Position numbers and translations under genes: made by a program. The notes under the pieces were generated by a model. That model did no database searches. It was not told the DNA's origin and saw nothing but the letters and a program-made list of their open reading frames with translations. A stretch of DNA of 64,000 nucleotides from Christensenella minuta (GTDB taxonomy: Bacteria > Bacillota > Clostridia > Christensenellales > Christensenellaceae), in the NCBI RefSeq assembly GCF_003628755.1, contig NZ_CP029256.1:2809585-2873584 (forward strand), given 5' to 3'. Position 1 is the stretch's first letter, and the number at the start of each line of letters is the position of its first letter. This document shows, in pieces, positions 33,295 to 41,782 of the stretch.

Positions 33295-33561
33295 CTAGGC
33301 AAACAGCCCGATCACCCCGGTTACGCATGTCATCAGCGAAATCATGCGCAGGATACTGACGGCAACGACAATAATACCGATGATAAGAGCGGCATTCGTG
33401 ACATTCGTCCGCTGTTTTGCGCGGGCGACGATCCCGAGCACCAATCCAACCACACCGATTGCAAGCCCGATGAATGGACCAATGAAATAGCTGAGTGGAA
33501 AGCCCAGGATGAAACTCAGGACAAAGCCTACGAGGCTTACGATAATGGAAGCAATTCCCAT
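33295..33561 (-). CDS. Small DUF4190-like membrane protein
   Basis: An 88-residue protein with two long hydrophobic hairpins (1-45 and 55-88) separated by the basic turn ARAKQRT. It has the same outline as the 92-residue protein at 8110-8388 and belongs to the same loose DUF4190-type group. The upstream site is weak (AAGGAGACGGG before the ATG). No function is known. Confidence 0.7.
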   Translation of the reverse strand: MGIASIIVSLVGFVLSFILGFPLSYFIGPFIGLAIGVVGLVLGIVARAKQRTNVTNAALIIGIIVVAVSILRMISLMTCVTGVIGLFA

Positions 33562-33727
33562 ACCCGTCTCCTTGCGATAAATGATTTAATTTAATAATAC
33601 CCCGGAACAATGACTTTATGCAAGCAATCTGCAGAATATGTCTGAAATCCCGGCATGCGGCAGTGGCGTGAGGGGAATAAACGGAGCATTCTATAGGCGC
33701 ATATATGTGCAAACCAAAAAAACGGAT

Positions 33728-33789
33728 AAGCCAAGAGAGCCTGCCCAAGGGCGCAGCAGCCGGCGCCCTTGGGCAGGCTCTCTTGGCTT
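33728..33789 (-). terminator. 27-bp perfect hairpin ending the E2-LpdA-E1 operon
   Basis: Arms 33728-33754 and 33763-33789 are perfectly complementary, with an 8-base loop (AGCAGCCG). On the minus strand the stem is followed by ATCCG and T7. It is far longer than a normal terminator stem. Confidence 0.8.
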
Positions 33790-33823
33790 TTATACCGTGG
33801 GGCAGTGAACTTATCGGCTTTGT

Positions 33824-36289
33824 TTACACACCCGCTTTGTTCCTGCGGTCCATTTCCGCGACGGAGAAGGAATGCCTTGGGGTATAATCCGGCAGGGGCT
33901 GTATCTTTTGATGGTATGCGTCGAGAAACCAGTCCGCCTGCGGGAAGAAGGAATCCTCCAATTCATATACGGGAGTGATCCAGTTCCTTGCGCCCAATAC
34001 AACGGGCGGCGCGTCCAGGTAATTAAACAAGGAGGAACAAAGATTCTGGGCAAAATCATTGATGATGGAGCCCTTCTGGCATGCGTCGCTTGCGATGATG
34101 ATGCGGCCCGTTTTTTTCACAGACTCCTGAACCGGTGCGAAGTTAAAAGGAACGATGCTGCGTGCATCGATTATCTCTGTACTGATCCCATACTGCTCCT
34201 CGAACAGTGTTGCGGCCTCCATAGCCTTATACAGCGTTGCGCCGATGGTCAGGATCGTGAGGTCGGAGCCATTCTTTTTGATATCCGGCTCGCCGATCGG
34301 GATTTCATAATAATTCTCCGGTACGCCGCCCTCGTGGAACGTTTCCCCGATGCCGTACAGGGATTGGCTCTCAAGGTAGATGACGGGATCAGTCCCGGAA
34401 AGCGCCGTGTTCAGCAGGCCTTTTGCGTCATAGGGAGTGACCGGGAATACGATCTTGAGGCCGGGGACGTGGGCGCAGATACTCGACCAGTCTTGGGAGT
34501 GCTGCGCGCCATATTTCGCGCCCACGCCCATGCGCAGGACGACGGGCATTTTCACCTGCCCGGCAGTCATCGCCTGCCATTTCGCGAGCTGATTGAGGAC
34601 TTCGTCACCCGCGCGGCCAAGAAAATCGCAATACATCAATTCCGGAAGGGCCCGGCCGCCCATCATGGCATAGCCCACGGAAGCGCCGACGATGGCGGAT
34701 TCCGATATCCCGGAATTAAACAAGCGGTGGTAAGGCACAGATTTGTCGAGGTCCTTATAAGCTCCATAGGCGCTGCCCCAAATCCGCAGATCTTCCCCGA
34801 AGGAGACCAGCGTGGGATCTTCGTAAAATTTATCTAAAGCGGATTCAAAGATTGCGTCACGCAGTTGTAGGACCGCTGAGGAAGGAAGTTCCCTGCCGTT
34901 TTTCATACCGTCGCGGCTTTTCTTTTGCAGGCGCTGGAGACGCGGGTTTTCTTCCTTGGGCGCACAGACGTCCACGGGAATATCCGCCATTTTAGGAATG
35001 TGCTGGTTGGAATACATATACTTTTCGATGCTGTCCGGCTCTTTTTGTAGGTCCATGCGCGGGGAGACGCTGTCGTCGATTGCCAGTCTGAACACGGAGA
35101 GGATCAAGCCGCGCACCTCCTCCCGCAGGGAGGCGGTCTGATCCTTTGTCAGGATATTGTTCTCCACAAGTTGTTTTTCGTAATCGGCAATCGCATCCTG
35201 CGCTTCCCAGGCGTTGATTTCCTCCTGCGTGCGGTTAGGATTGGCATCCGACGTGGAGTGGCCGGAAAAACGGTAGGTGATAACGTCAAGGAGCGCAGGG
35301 CCTTTTCCTTCTTCGAGCAGCCTTTTTTTGCGTTTCATAGCGTCGATCACAGCAAAAACGTTGAAGCCGTCTACCCGTTCCGCGTGCATCTGGTCCGGAT
35401 TGATGCCGGCGCCTGCGCGCGCGAGGATGCCATAGGCCATCGTTTCGCCGCTGGTCTGGCCGCCCATCCCGTATCCGTTGTTGTTGAAATTGAAGAGGAC
35501 CGGCAGGCCGCCCTTATATCCTTCCTCCCACAGCGTATGATATTGATCCATGGAAGCGAAGTTCATAGATTCCCATACCGGACCGCAGCCGAGCGAACCG
35601 TCTCCCGCATTGGCGACCACGATCCCTTTTTTCTTCATGTTTTTTTTGTAGAGCGCCGCACCCGTCGCGATCGGCGCGCTGCCACCGACGATCGCGTTGT
35701 TGGGATAGACGCCGAATGGGATGAAGAATGCGTGCATAGAATTTCCCAGTCCTTCCGCAAAGCCGTTCTTGCGGCCGAATATTTCCGCCATGATACCGTA
35801 CAGGTAGAAACGTTTCGCGGACTCGTGAATGCCGAGGGAAAAATGTTCTTTCACAACGCGGTACTGCGCGCCGTCATTTGATTGTTCCATGATCTCTTCA
35901 AGTTCCTGATCCGTCAGCTTCCGCAAGGCGGAAAAACCTTTGGCGATCAGTTCGCCGTGGCTGCGGTGTGTGCCGAAAACGGCATCGTCCCGGTCAAGCA
36001 GGAACGCTTGGCCGACGGCGACGCTTTCCTGGCCGATACCGAGATGTGCCGGGCCGGAATAGTTGTAGGCCACATCGCAGTATTTTCCCGTTAGGCGGAG
36101 ATCCTGCATCATTGTCTCGAATTCACGGATGGTCAGCATATCGAAAAAAATATTGGTGAGATCTTCCTTGGAAAATTCACCGAGGACATCCTTCATTCTT
36201 TTTTGATAATTGTTCAGCGGGATGTCTTTAAATGCGGCAACACCGCGCGCCCTGATTTGGGCTGGATTGATATATAATTCTTTCGTCAT
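33824..36289 (-). CDS. Thiamine-diphosphate 2-oxoacid dehydrogenase E1, alpha and beta fused
   Basis: An 821-residue fusion of the two E1 subunits of a pyruvate/acetoin/branched-chain type dehydrogenase. The alpha half (about 1-430) has the ThDP motif GDGSLG (229-234) ending in FNFNNNGYG (267-275) and the GTHRSHGELIAKG loop. The beta half (about 470-821) starts with LRDAIFESALDKFYEDPTLVSFGED and contains the YCDFLGRAGDEVLNQLAKWQAM segment. It decarboxylates the oxoacid (or acetoin) and loads the acyl group onto E2 lipoyl. Start ATG at 36289 behind GGAGGTAATCAAAACT. It is the last gene of the E2-LpdA-E1 operon. Acetoin is a good candidate substrate; branched-chain acids are the alternative. 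Confidence 0.9.
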   Translation of the reverse strand: MTKELYINPAQIRARGVAAFKDIPLNNYQKRMKDVLGEFSKEDLTNIFFDMLTIREFETMMQDLRLTGKYCDVAYNYSGPAHLGIGQESVAVGQAFLLDRDDAVFGTHRSHGELIAKGFSALRKLTDQELEEIMEQSNDGAQYRVVKEHFSLGIHESAKRFYLYGIMAEIFGRKNGFAEGLGNSMHAFFIPFGVYPNNAIVGGSAPIATGAALYKKNMKKKGIVVANAGDGSLGCGPVWESMNFASMDQYHTLWEEGYKGGLPVLFNFNNNGYGMGGQTSGETMAYGILARAGAGINPDQMHAERVDGFNVFAVIDAMKRKKRLLEEGKGPALLDVITYRFSGHSTSDANPNRTQEEINAWEAQDAIADYEKQLVENNILTKDQTASLREEVRGLILSVFRLAIDDSVSPRMDLQKEPDSIEKYMYSNQHIPKMADIPVDVCAPKEENPRLQRLQKKSRDGMKNGRELPSSAVLQLRDAIFESALDKFYEDPTLVSFGEDLRIWGSAYGAYKDLDKSVPYHRLFNSGISESAIVGASVGYAMMGGRALPELMYCDFLGRAGDEVLNQLAKWQAMTAGQVKMPVVLRMGVGAKYGAQHSQDWSSICAHVPGLKIVFPVTPYDAKGLLNTALSGTDPVIYLESQSLYGIGETFHEGGVPENYYEIPIGEPDIKKNGSDLTILTIGATLYKAMEAATLFEEQYGISTEIIDARSIVPFNFAPVQESVKKTGRIIIASDACQKGSIINDFAQNLCSSLFNYLDAPPVVLGARNWITPVYELEDSFFPQADWFLDAYHQKIQPLPDYTPRHSFSVAEMDRRNKAGV

Positions 36290-36312
36290 AGTTTTGATTA
36301 CCTCCTGAAAAA

Positions 36313-37677
36313 TTAAATGAAAAGCGTTTCGCGGACGATCTCACAAACTGTTGGATGGGGAAAGATCGTTTTTTTGATGCTTTTTACCGGAATTTTGTTC
36401 TGAATGATCAGCGCAAGGGAATAGACGATCTCGGAAGCATATGCGCAGAACAGCGACGCGCCCAGGATTGTTTGCCCTCTTTGGTCCAGAACCAGTTTGC
36501 AGAAGCCGTCACTCATACCGTATTCTGCAATGTGCCGGCCGCTTAGGTTGATCGCAGCCTTTTTTATCACCGGATTTATTCCCTGGGCGGCTGCCTGCTG
36601 TTCCGTAAGGCCGCAGAAGGCGGCTTCGGGCTGCGCATAGATCACGCCGGGCACTGCGGAATAATCCATCTCGTCGGGCGTCCCTGTCATGTTGTTTACC
36701 GCCGTTTCAGCTTCCCGGTAGGCAACGTGTGCGAGCATACACTTTCCGTTGACGTCGCCCGCCGCAAACAGGTTTGGTATATTGGTTTCGCAGTGTAAAT
36801 CTGTAACGACAGCGCCGTGTTCCATACAAAGGTTCATACCGGACAGCCCCGGGATATGCAGGGATGGTTTTCTTCCCACACACATCAGGAGCTTATCATA
36901 AGGGAGTTCCCGGACACCCGAGGGTGTTTCGACATGCGCGGTTTTCCCGGATACGTCAAAGACCTTGCTGCCCAGCACAAACTCGATCCCCGTTTTTTCC
37001 AAGTGCCTTTGCAGCGCGCCGGAAAGGTCGGTGTCGATTGGGCCGCCGACCTGTTTCAGCATTTCGACAACGGTGACTTTGCTGCCGGCAATACTGAAAT
37101 AAGCGGCCATCTCGAGGCCGATGACGCCCGCACCCACAATGACGAGCTTTTCTGGAAGCTCCTGAAGGTCCAAAATATCGCGGCTGGTGAGTACCGAACC
37201 GTCTCCGATACCGCCCGCAACGCCGGGAATATTGGGGATAACAGGTTCGGAACCGGTCGCGAGCAGGACTTTTTCCGCAAAGAAGGATTCCCTGCCGCAC
37301 AGGATGGCGAATCCGCGTTCTTCCCTGCGCAGCCCCGCTTCCGCCTGTACAACGTCGACCTTTTTACGCGCAAGGGCGGAGGATACGCCGCCGACGAGTG
37401 TGTTTACCACCGTTTGCTTGCGGGCAAGCACCTTGGCGTGGTCAAGCGCTGCATTTTCACAGCAAAGACCAAGGTCTTTGCCTTTATGGGCTTCGTATTC
37501 AAATATTTTTGCGGAGTAAAGGAAAGCTTTGGTGGGAATGCATCCTTCGTTGAGGCACACGCCTCCGACCGTCCGCTTCTCCGCAAGGAGAACTTTTTTC
37601 CCGGTTTCGGCCGCGCGCTCCGCCGCGAGATATCCGGCAGGGCCGCCGCCGATCACGGCAATATCATATGATTTCAT
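36313..37677 (-). CDS. lpdA: Dihydrolipoyl dehydrogenase (E3)
   Basis: The flavoprotein that reoxidises dihydrolipoyl groups of E2 with NAD+. The 454-residue protein shows the FAD motif GGGPAGYLAAE, the redox disulfide Cys41/Cys46 in GGVCLNEGCIPTK, the NAD-binding GAGVIGLEMA, and the C-terminal HPTVCE with the catalytic His. The start at 37677 (MKSYDIAVIGG) lies 8 bases after AGGAGGG; the longer frame to 37707 would run into the E2 gene. Middle gene of the operon, 13 bases behind E2 and 23 before E1. Confidence 0.96.
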   Translation of the reverse strand: MKSYDIAVIGGGPAGYLAAERAAETGKKVLLAEKRTVGGVCLNEGCIPTKAFLYSAKIFEYEAHKGKDLGLCCENAALDHAKVLARKQTVVNTLVGGVSSALARKKVDVVQAEAGLRREERGFAILCGRESFFAEKVLLATGSEPVIPNIPGVAGGIGDGSVLTSRDILDLQELPEKLVIVGAGVIGLEMAAYFSIAGSKVTVVEMLKQVGGPIDTDLSGALQRHLEKTGIEFVLGSKVFDVSGKTAHVETPSGVRELPYDKLLMCVGRKPSLHIPGLSGMNLCMEHGAVVTDLHCETNIPNLFAAGDVNGKCMLAHVAYREAETAVNNMTGTPDEMDYSAVPGVIYAQPEAAFCGLTEQQAAAQGINPVIKKAAINLSGRHIAEYGMSDGFCKLVLDQRGQTILGASLFCAYASEIVYSLALIIQNKIPVKSIKKTIFPHPTVCEIVRETLFI

Positions 37678-37690
37678 AATATGGTCCCTC

Positions 37691-38932
37691 CTATACGAGT
37701 TGGTCAAACTGTTCCAGGTTCCTGCACAGCGCCTGTAAAAAGCGTGCGGACGGAGCGCCGTCTACGGCCCGGTGGTCGTAGGTGAGGGACAAATGACCGG
37801 CCGGGTAATAAAGGATGCCTTCGCTTGTTTTTTTGACCGCATAATCGATGGCGTCGATGCCGAGGATGCCTACCTGAGGCGGATTTAAAATGGGCGTAAA
37901 TCCGGTCACACCGAATCCACCGAGGTTGGAGACGGTAAAGGTCGCGCCGGACATCTCTTCCGGACGGATGCTTCCATCGCGGCATTTCGCCGCAAGCTCC
38001 TTGAGCTTCCTCGACAGCTCAACGAGCGAAAGCGTTTGGGCTTTGCGGATCGTGGGAACCATTAGCCCGCGCTCCGTATCGACCGCGCAGCCAAGGTTGA
38101 TATCTTCGAAATATTCGATCTCTTTATCGCTGACCATATGCGCATTCATATAATCGAATTGCTGGAGCGTTTTTGCCGCTGTGAACAGGATCATGTCCGT
38201 GACCGTAATGTTTTTTTCATCTCCCGGCGACAGCCTTAGCCATTCGCGGTACCGTTGGATGCACGAAGCATTGTAGGTCATGTGCGAGGTAAGCTGCGCG
38301 GTGCTGCTCAAAGAGTGCATCATGTTTTTGGAGATCGTGCGGCGGACCGTGGATATTTTTTCAATCCGCGAACTGCCTGGATGTACCGGAGCAAGGGGTC
38401 CAGCTGCCGGAGACGAGGTTTGCGCTGCCGGAGCGGGCGCAGCCTCCATTGCGCGGATCACATCCGCCTCGATGATCCTGCCCTCCGCACCGGACGCGGC
38501 AAGCCCGGACGCATCTATGCCGTTTGCTTCGGTAAGCTTGCGCGCCCGGGGAGATAGAAATCCTCCTGCCGGAGGCTGCGCCGTGAGAGCAGGCGCCTTT
38601 GCTGCCGGGACCGGGACGGGCGCAGCTTCCGGCTTCTGCTCCGGCGCGGCTTCCGTCCCGGTATCCGCTGGTTGGATACCGCTGATATCCTCTCCCGGCT
38701 GCCCGATCACGCAGACCGGCGTCATCACGGGGACGACGTCATAGGATTCATAGAACCGTTTCAGGACTGTTCCGTTTGTTTCGGAATAAACGGTCATAGA
38801 GGATTTGTCTGTTTCGATGGAAAAAAGTTCACTGCCGTTTTGAACGGAATCACCTTCGGACACGAACCATTCGCCGAGGACGCTGGTATCTTCGTTGAGG
38901 CCGAGCCGGGGCATGTTTACAACTTCTGCCAT
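37691..38932 (-). CDS. Dihydrolipoamide acyltransferase (E2)
   Basis: The core of the complex, 413 residues. One lipoyl domain (1-78) with the lipoylated Lys43 in ETDKSSM; a Pro/Ala-rich linker; a peripheral subunit-binding domain (about 124-163, FLSPRARKLTEANGID); a second Pro/Ala linker; and the catalytic domain (about 190-413) with the active-site motif TYDHRAVDG (His near 387). It passes the acyl group to CoA. The ATG follows GGAGG. First gene of the operon, directly behind a good promoter. The acyl specificity (acetyl from acetoin or pyruvate, or branched) is not settled by the motifs. Confidence 0.94.
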   Translation of the reverse strand: MAEVVNMPRLGLNEDTSVLGEWFVSEGDSVQNGSELFSIETDKSSMTVYSETNGTVLKRFYESYDVVPVMTPVCVIGQPGEDISGIQPADTGTEAAPEQKPEAAPVPVPAAKAPALTAQPPAGGFLSPRARKLTEANGIDASGLAASGAEGRIIEADVIRAMEAAPAPAAQTSSPAAGPLAPVHPGSSRIEKISTVRRTISKNMMHSLSSTAQLTSHMTYNASCIQRYREWLRLSPGDEKNITVTDMILFTAAKTLQQFDYMNAHMVSDKEIEYFEDINLGCAVDTERGLMVPTIRKAQTLSLVELSRKLKELAAKCRDGSIRPEEMSGATFTVSNLGGFGVTGFTPILNPPQVGILGIDAIDYAVKKTSEGILYYPAGHLSLTYDHRAVDGAPSARFLQALCRNLEQFDQLV

Positions 38933-38974
38933 ATTGTTCCTCCTTGGTAAAATGATATTTGGGAAATCGGTTGC

Positions 38975-39002
38975 AGTATACCATCGTGAAGATCCCTGTC
39001 CA
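38975..39002 (-). promoter_or_regulatory. Promoter of the E2-LpdA-E1 operon
   Basis: On the minus strand TGGACA (39002-38997), 16 bases, TATACT (38980-38975). Leader of about 35 bases. The regulator gene upstream ends in a terminator just behind it, so the operon has its own start. Confidence 0.6.
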
Positions 39003-39039
39003 GCAAAAAGGCGGAATCTGGTAAAAATTCCACAAAAAA

Positions 39040-39068
39040 AGCCCTTTTGAAATTAGTTTCAAAAGGGT
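39040..39068 (-). terminator. Terminator of the SorC-type regulator gene
   Basis: CCCTTTTGAAA / TTTCAAAAGGG around a 4-base loop (TTAG on the + strand), followed on the minus strand by C and T7. Confidence 0.88.
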
Positions 39069-39087
39069 ACGGCTGCGGGGGAAAAGC

Positions 39088-40053
39088 TTACTTCCTGAGC
39101 AGGCGGGCTTTTTTCAGGATGTCTTTGGCCGTGATCTCGTCCGTATAAAGGCGGTTCACGATACCGCCGCGCAGCGCGCCGAGGATGGCCTGGCTTTTAT
39201 GCTCGCCGATCGCGATGCAGATGCGGTTTCTCTTTTGCTTGAGTTCGGAAAGAGAAATACTGATGATTCGGCCGGTAATGTTGCTCTGTATCTCGTTTCC
39301 GTTGATATCGAAATTGCGTCCGGCGATGTCGCCCACCCCTCCGCTGTGCACGATTTTATTGTAAACACTAAGGTTATAGGTCCCTTCGTCTGTCAGGAAA
39401 GTATCCTTCAAATCCGTTCCTCCAACGGAAAGGATAACAGTCTGTGCCCTGCGGCAGAGATCCATGACATAGCGGATATTGGAATCGGACAGTAGTACCT
39501 GCGCAATGTGCTCCGTATCGACCAGCAGAGGGGCTGGCATAACAAAGCCCTGCGCGGAAAAAATATCGGCAAATTTTTCTATGATATGGGTCGCTTTCAT
39601 GGAGGCAATGGTTCCCGTCACGAAACCGCTCAGCATACAGACCTTTACCCCATGTTTTTCCTGCGGAGGCGGGACCAGGTTCTTGGCGAGATATTCGGTG
39701 GTACGCCCCCATGTGACGCCGACAATCTCATCGTCTTCGATGAGCGTAGGGATATCGTGCGCGGCGTATGCGCACACATCGTCCAGCCGCGGGAGGTAAT
39801 CGTCCACAAAGGCGGGGAGCACCGTGCAGGGAATGCCGGAGAGGTCGAATAGCTCCTGCTGGAGGTGGGTTACAGCTTCGCCCGAATAATTGATCTTGAA
39901 TTCGACATACCCGAGATCAACCGCTTTGCGGATCAGGCGAGAGACCGTAGATTTGGAGACATAGGCCTTCCGTGCGATTTCTTCCTGGCTGATCCCAAGC
40001 TGGTAGTATTGCTTTGCAGCACTTATCATCAACTGAAATTCTTTTTCGTTCAT
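39088..40053 (-). CDS. SorC/DeoR-family sugar-binding transcriptional regulator
   Basis: A 321-residue regulator with an N-terminal HTH (GISQEEIARKAYVSKSTVSRLIRKA, about 18-42) and a C-terminal SorC-type effector domain, whose GVTWGRTTEYLA and LSVGGTD segments form the phosphosugar pocket. The start is taken as the ATG at 40053; a GTG at 40059 is possible. It lies upstream of the E2-LpdA-E1 operon on the same strand, separated by a terminator and a promoter, and is the likely regulator of it. SorC proteins usually sense phosphorylated sugars, so control of an oxoacid dehydrogenase by one is of note. Confidence 0.9.
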   Translation of the reverse strand: MNEKEFQLMISAAKQYYQLGISQEEIARKAYVSKSTVSRLIRKAVDLGYVEFKINYSGEAVTHLQQELFDLSGIPCTVLPAFVDDYLPRLDDVCAYAAHDIPTLIEDDEIVGVTWGRTTEYLAKNLVPPPQEKHGVKVCMLSGFVTGTIASMKATHIIEKFADIFSAQGFVMPAPLLVDTEHIAQVLLSDSNIRYVMDLCRRAQTVILSVGGTDLKDTFLTDEGTYNLSVYNKIVHSGGVGDIAGRNFDINGNEIQSNITGRIISISLSELKQKRNRICIAIGEHKSQAILGALRGGIVNRLYTDEITAKDILKKARLLRK

Positions 40054-40077
40054 GAGCACTCATCCCTCCCGGATCGT

Positions 40078-40086
40078 ATTATATCA
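40078..40086 (-). promoter_or_regulatory. Extended -10 promoter of the SorC-type gene
   Basis: TGATATAAT read on the minus strand (40086-40078); no clear -35. Confidence 0.5.
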
Positions 40087-40203
40087 TAAATGGAAAAGAA
40101 AGAAAAAAGGGACAAAAAATGCCAGGGGCAGTTATTTTTAAGAATAGACCTATACAAAAAACAGATGGATAAAAAGTGTTTTGATAAAAAAGGTAAAAAA
40201 TAA

Positions 40204-40219
40204 AAGAGAACGTTATCAA
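40204..40219 (+). promoter_or_regulatory. LacI-family operator-like site 1
   Basis: AAGAGAACGTTATCAA matches 13 of 16 bases of the perfect palindrome at 40437-40452 and lies just upstream of the -35 box. Confidence 0.5.
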
Positions 40220-40227
40220 TAAATCTC

Positions 40228-40256
40228 TTGACAATATTTTTTCCTTTTTGTATAAT
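40228..40256 (+). promoter_or_regulatory. Consensus sigma-A promoter of the lacI-type gene
   Basis: TTGACA (40228-40233), 17 bases, TATAAT (40251-40256): full consensus at both boxes. The leader would be about 210 bases and ends in operator 2. Confidence 0.8.
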
Positions 40257-40436
40257 GAAGCCATCAGCAAGATAAACCGTAAATAACGTCAATATTTGTA
40301 GTATTTCAACAGGATTTTCATTTAGAGTACATTTAAGATAACGAAATTTAAAGAAGGTATGTATTTCCATAGAAAATTGGAATACATGGAAAAAAGATTT
40401 GATTTTTACTAAAGCACCCTGTATTTGCTCGAAATA

Positions 40437-40452
40437 TTGATAACGTTATCAA
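40437..40452 (+). promoter_or_regulatory. LacI-family operator, site 2
   Basis: TTGATAACGTTATCAA, a perfect 16-base palindrome with central CG, the classic LacI/PurR-type form, 24 bases before the regulator gene. Confidence 0.7.
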
Positions 40453-40475
40453 AATATAGAAGAGAGTAAGGAAAA

Positions 40476-41537
40476 ATGGAAAGCGTGGCAGGAAAGCAAA
40501 ATATTACAATTATAGACGTAGCGCAAAAGGCAGGATTATCGTCCGCGACTGCCGGACGTGTGCTCGGAGGATATGGGAACGTTTCGGAAAAGGCACGTTT
40601 AAAGGTGATGAAAGCAGCTAAGGAACTTGGCTATATGCCCAATGCGATTGCGCAGAGTATGAAAAGCCAGGTTACCAAAACGATCGGGGTCTTGGTCGGG
40701 AATATTGCAAATCCGTTTTTTAGCGAGATCATTCATTCCATTGAGGTGAAAGGCGCGGAAGCAGGATATAGCGTGATTATCGCCAATACGGGCGAAGATA
40801 TCGACGAGGAAGTAAAAGCCATCAAAACATTATATGCAAAGCGCATTGACGGTCTGATTATTGCAACGGCGCAGCCGAACGATATGATACTGGATGCCTC
40901 GAAAAAAAGGCTGTATGCCGGAGATGTTCCGGTAGTATATATTGACCGCGAATTATTGAATGTCAACGAATTGATCATTAAGGCGGACAATTTTTCAGGA
41001 AGTTATGAAGCGACCCGCTATTTGATCCAAAAGGGACATGAGAACATTGGCCTGATCGCAAGTATTTTTACGTCGACTATGTACGAGCGGATCGACGGAT
41101 ATAAAAAGGCATTAAGCGATGCGGGGATGCCTTGCCACAAAGAATATATCAAAATCGGGAGCACTGCATCCGTTGAAGAAGGGAATCGATTCACTAAGGA
41201 GTTGCTGGCGCAAAGCGCGGAGCTGACGGCTTTATTCGTTCTTAATAATATTACATGTACAGGGGCGTTACTGGCCCTGCGGGAAATGAATAAAAAAATT
41301 GGCCGTGATATCAGCTTCATTGCCTGGGACGACTTTGAATTGGCGAAGATACTTGATCCCCCGTTGACGACGGTAACGCAGGATCCCAAAAAAATGGGAG
41401 AATTGGCTGCGGAAAAATTATTTGAGAAAATCAACGCAAAACGGGAGAATAAGGAATGGTTTGGAGAATCGACAATCGTGCTCAAAACACAAATGATCGA
41501 GCGCCAATCATGCCGCGATATTAACCTTTTAAAATAA
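40476..41537 (+). CDS. LacI-family transcriptional regulator
   Basis: A 353-residue repressor. N-terminal HTH ITIIDVAQKAGLSSATAGRVL plus hinge helix (about 8-60), then a periplasmic-binding-protein-like effector domain (FFSEIIHSIEVKGAEAGYSVIIANT, YIDREL, SFIAWDDFELAKILDPPLTTV). The gene sits upstream of the sugar operon on the same strand and is flanked by two LacI-type operator sites, so it probably represses itself and the operon until a sugar is bound. Its codons are more AT-rich than those of the genes before 39 kb. Confidence 0.94.
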   Translation: MESVAGKQNITIIDVAQKAGLSSATAGRVLGGYGNVSEKARLKVMKAAKELGYMPNAIAQSMKSQVTKTIGVLVGNIANPFFSEIIHSIEVKGAEAGYSVIIANTGEDIDEEVKAIKTLYAKRIDGLIIATAQPNDMILDASKKRLYAGDVPVVYIDRELLNVNELIIKADNFSGSYEATRYLIQKGHENIGLIASIFTSTMYERIDGYKKALSDAGMPCHKEYIKIGSTASVEEGNRFTKELLAQSAELTALFVLNNITCTGALLALREMNKKIGRDISFIAWDDFELAKILDPPLTTVTQDPKKMGELAAEKLFEKINAKRENKEWFGESTIVLKTQMIERQSCRDINLLK

Positions 41538-41628
41538 AAATTTACTTTAAGCTGTGGAGGTGATGAGATAGGAAGGATGGATTTTTATTTACGGTTTTTA
41601 AAAAAGACAGCACGGGAAAGACAAAAAA

Positions 41629-41660
41629 GTGCTACAAACATGTAGCGATGTTTGTAGCAC
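41629..41660 (+). repeat. 13-bp perfect inverted repeat before the anhydrosugar-kinase gene
   Basis: GTGCTACAAACAT (41629-41641), 6 bases, ATGTTTGTAGCAC (41648-41660). A second pairing, GCTACA-AACA-TGTAGC, overlaps the left part. No T-run follows, so it is an operator or an mRNA structure rather than a terminator. It is 123 bases before the start codon of the first operon gene. Confidence 0.6.
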
Positions 41661-41782
41661 GGGCGGATATCAGGGAGAAGATGTGTGTTCTTTTTGTACC
41701 CTTTTATCCAATGAAATTGTAACACTATATTCATTAAAAAGCAAATTAAACGTAAATCTCAAATTATATTCAGGAGGAAGAA

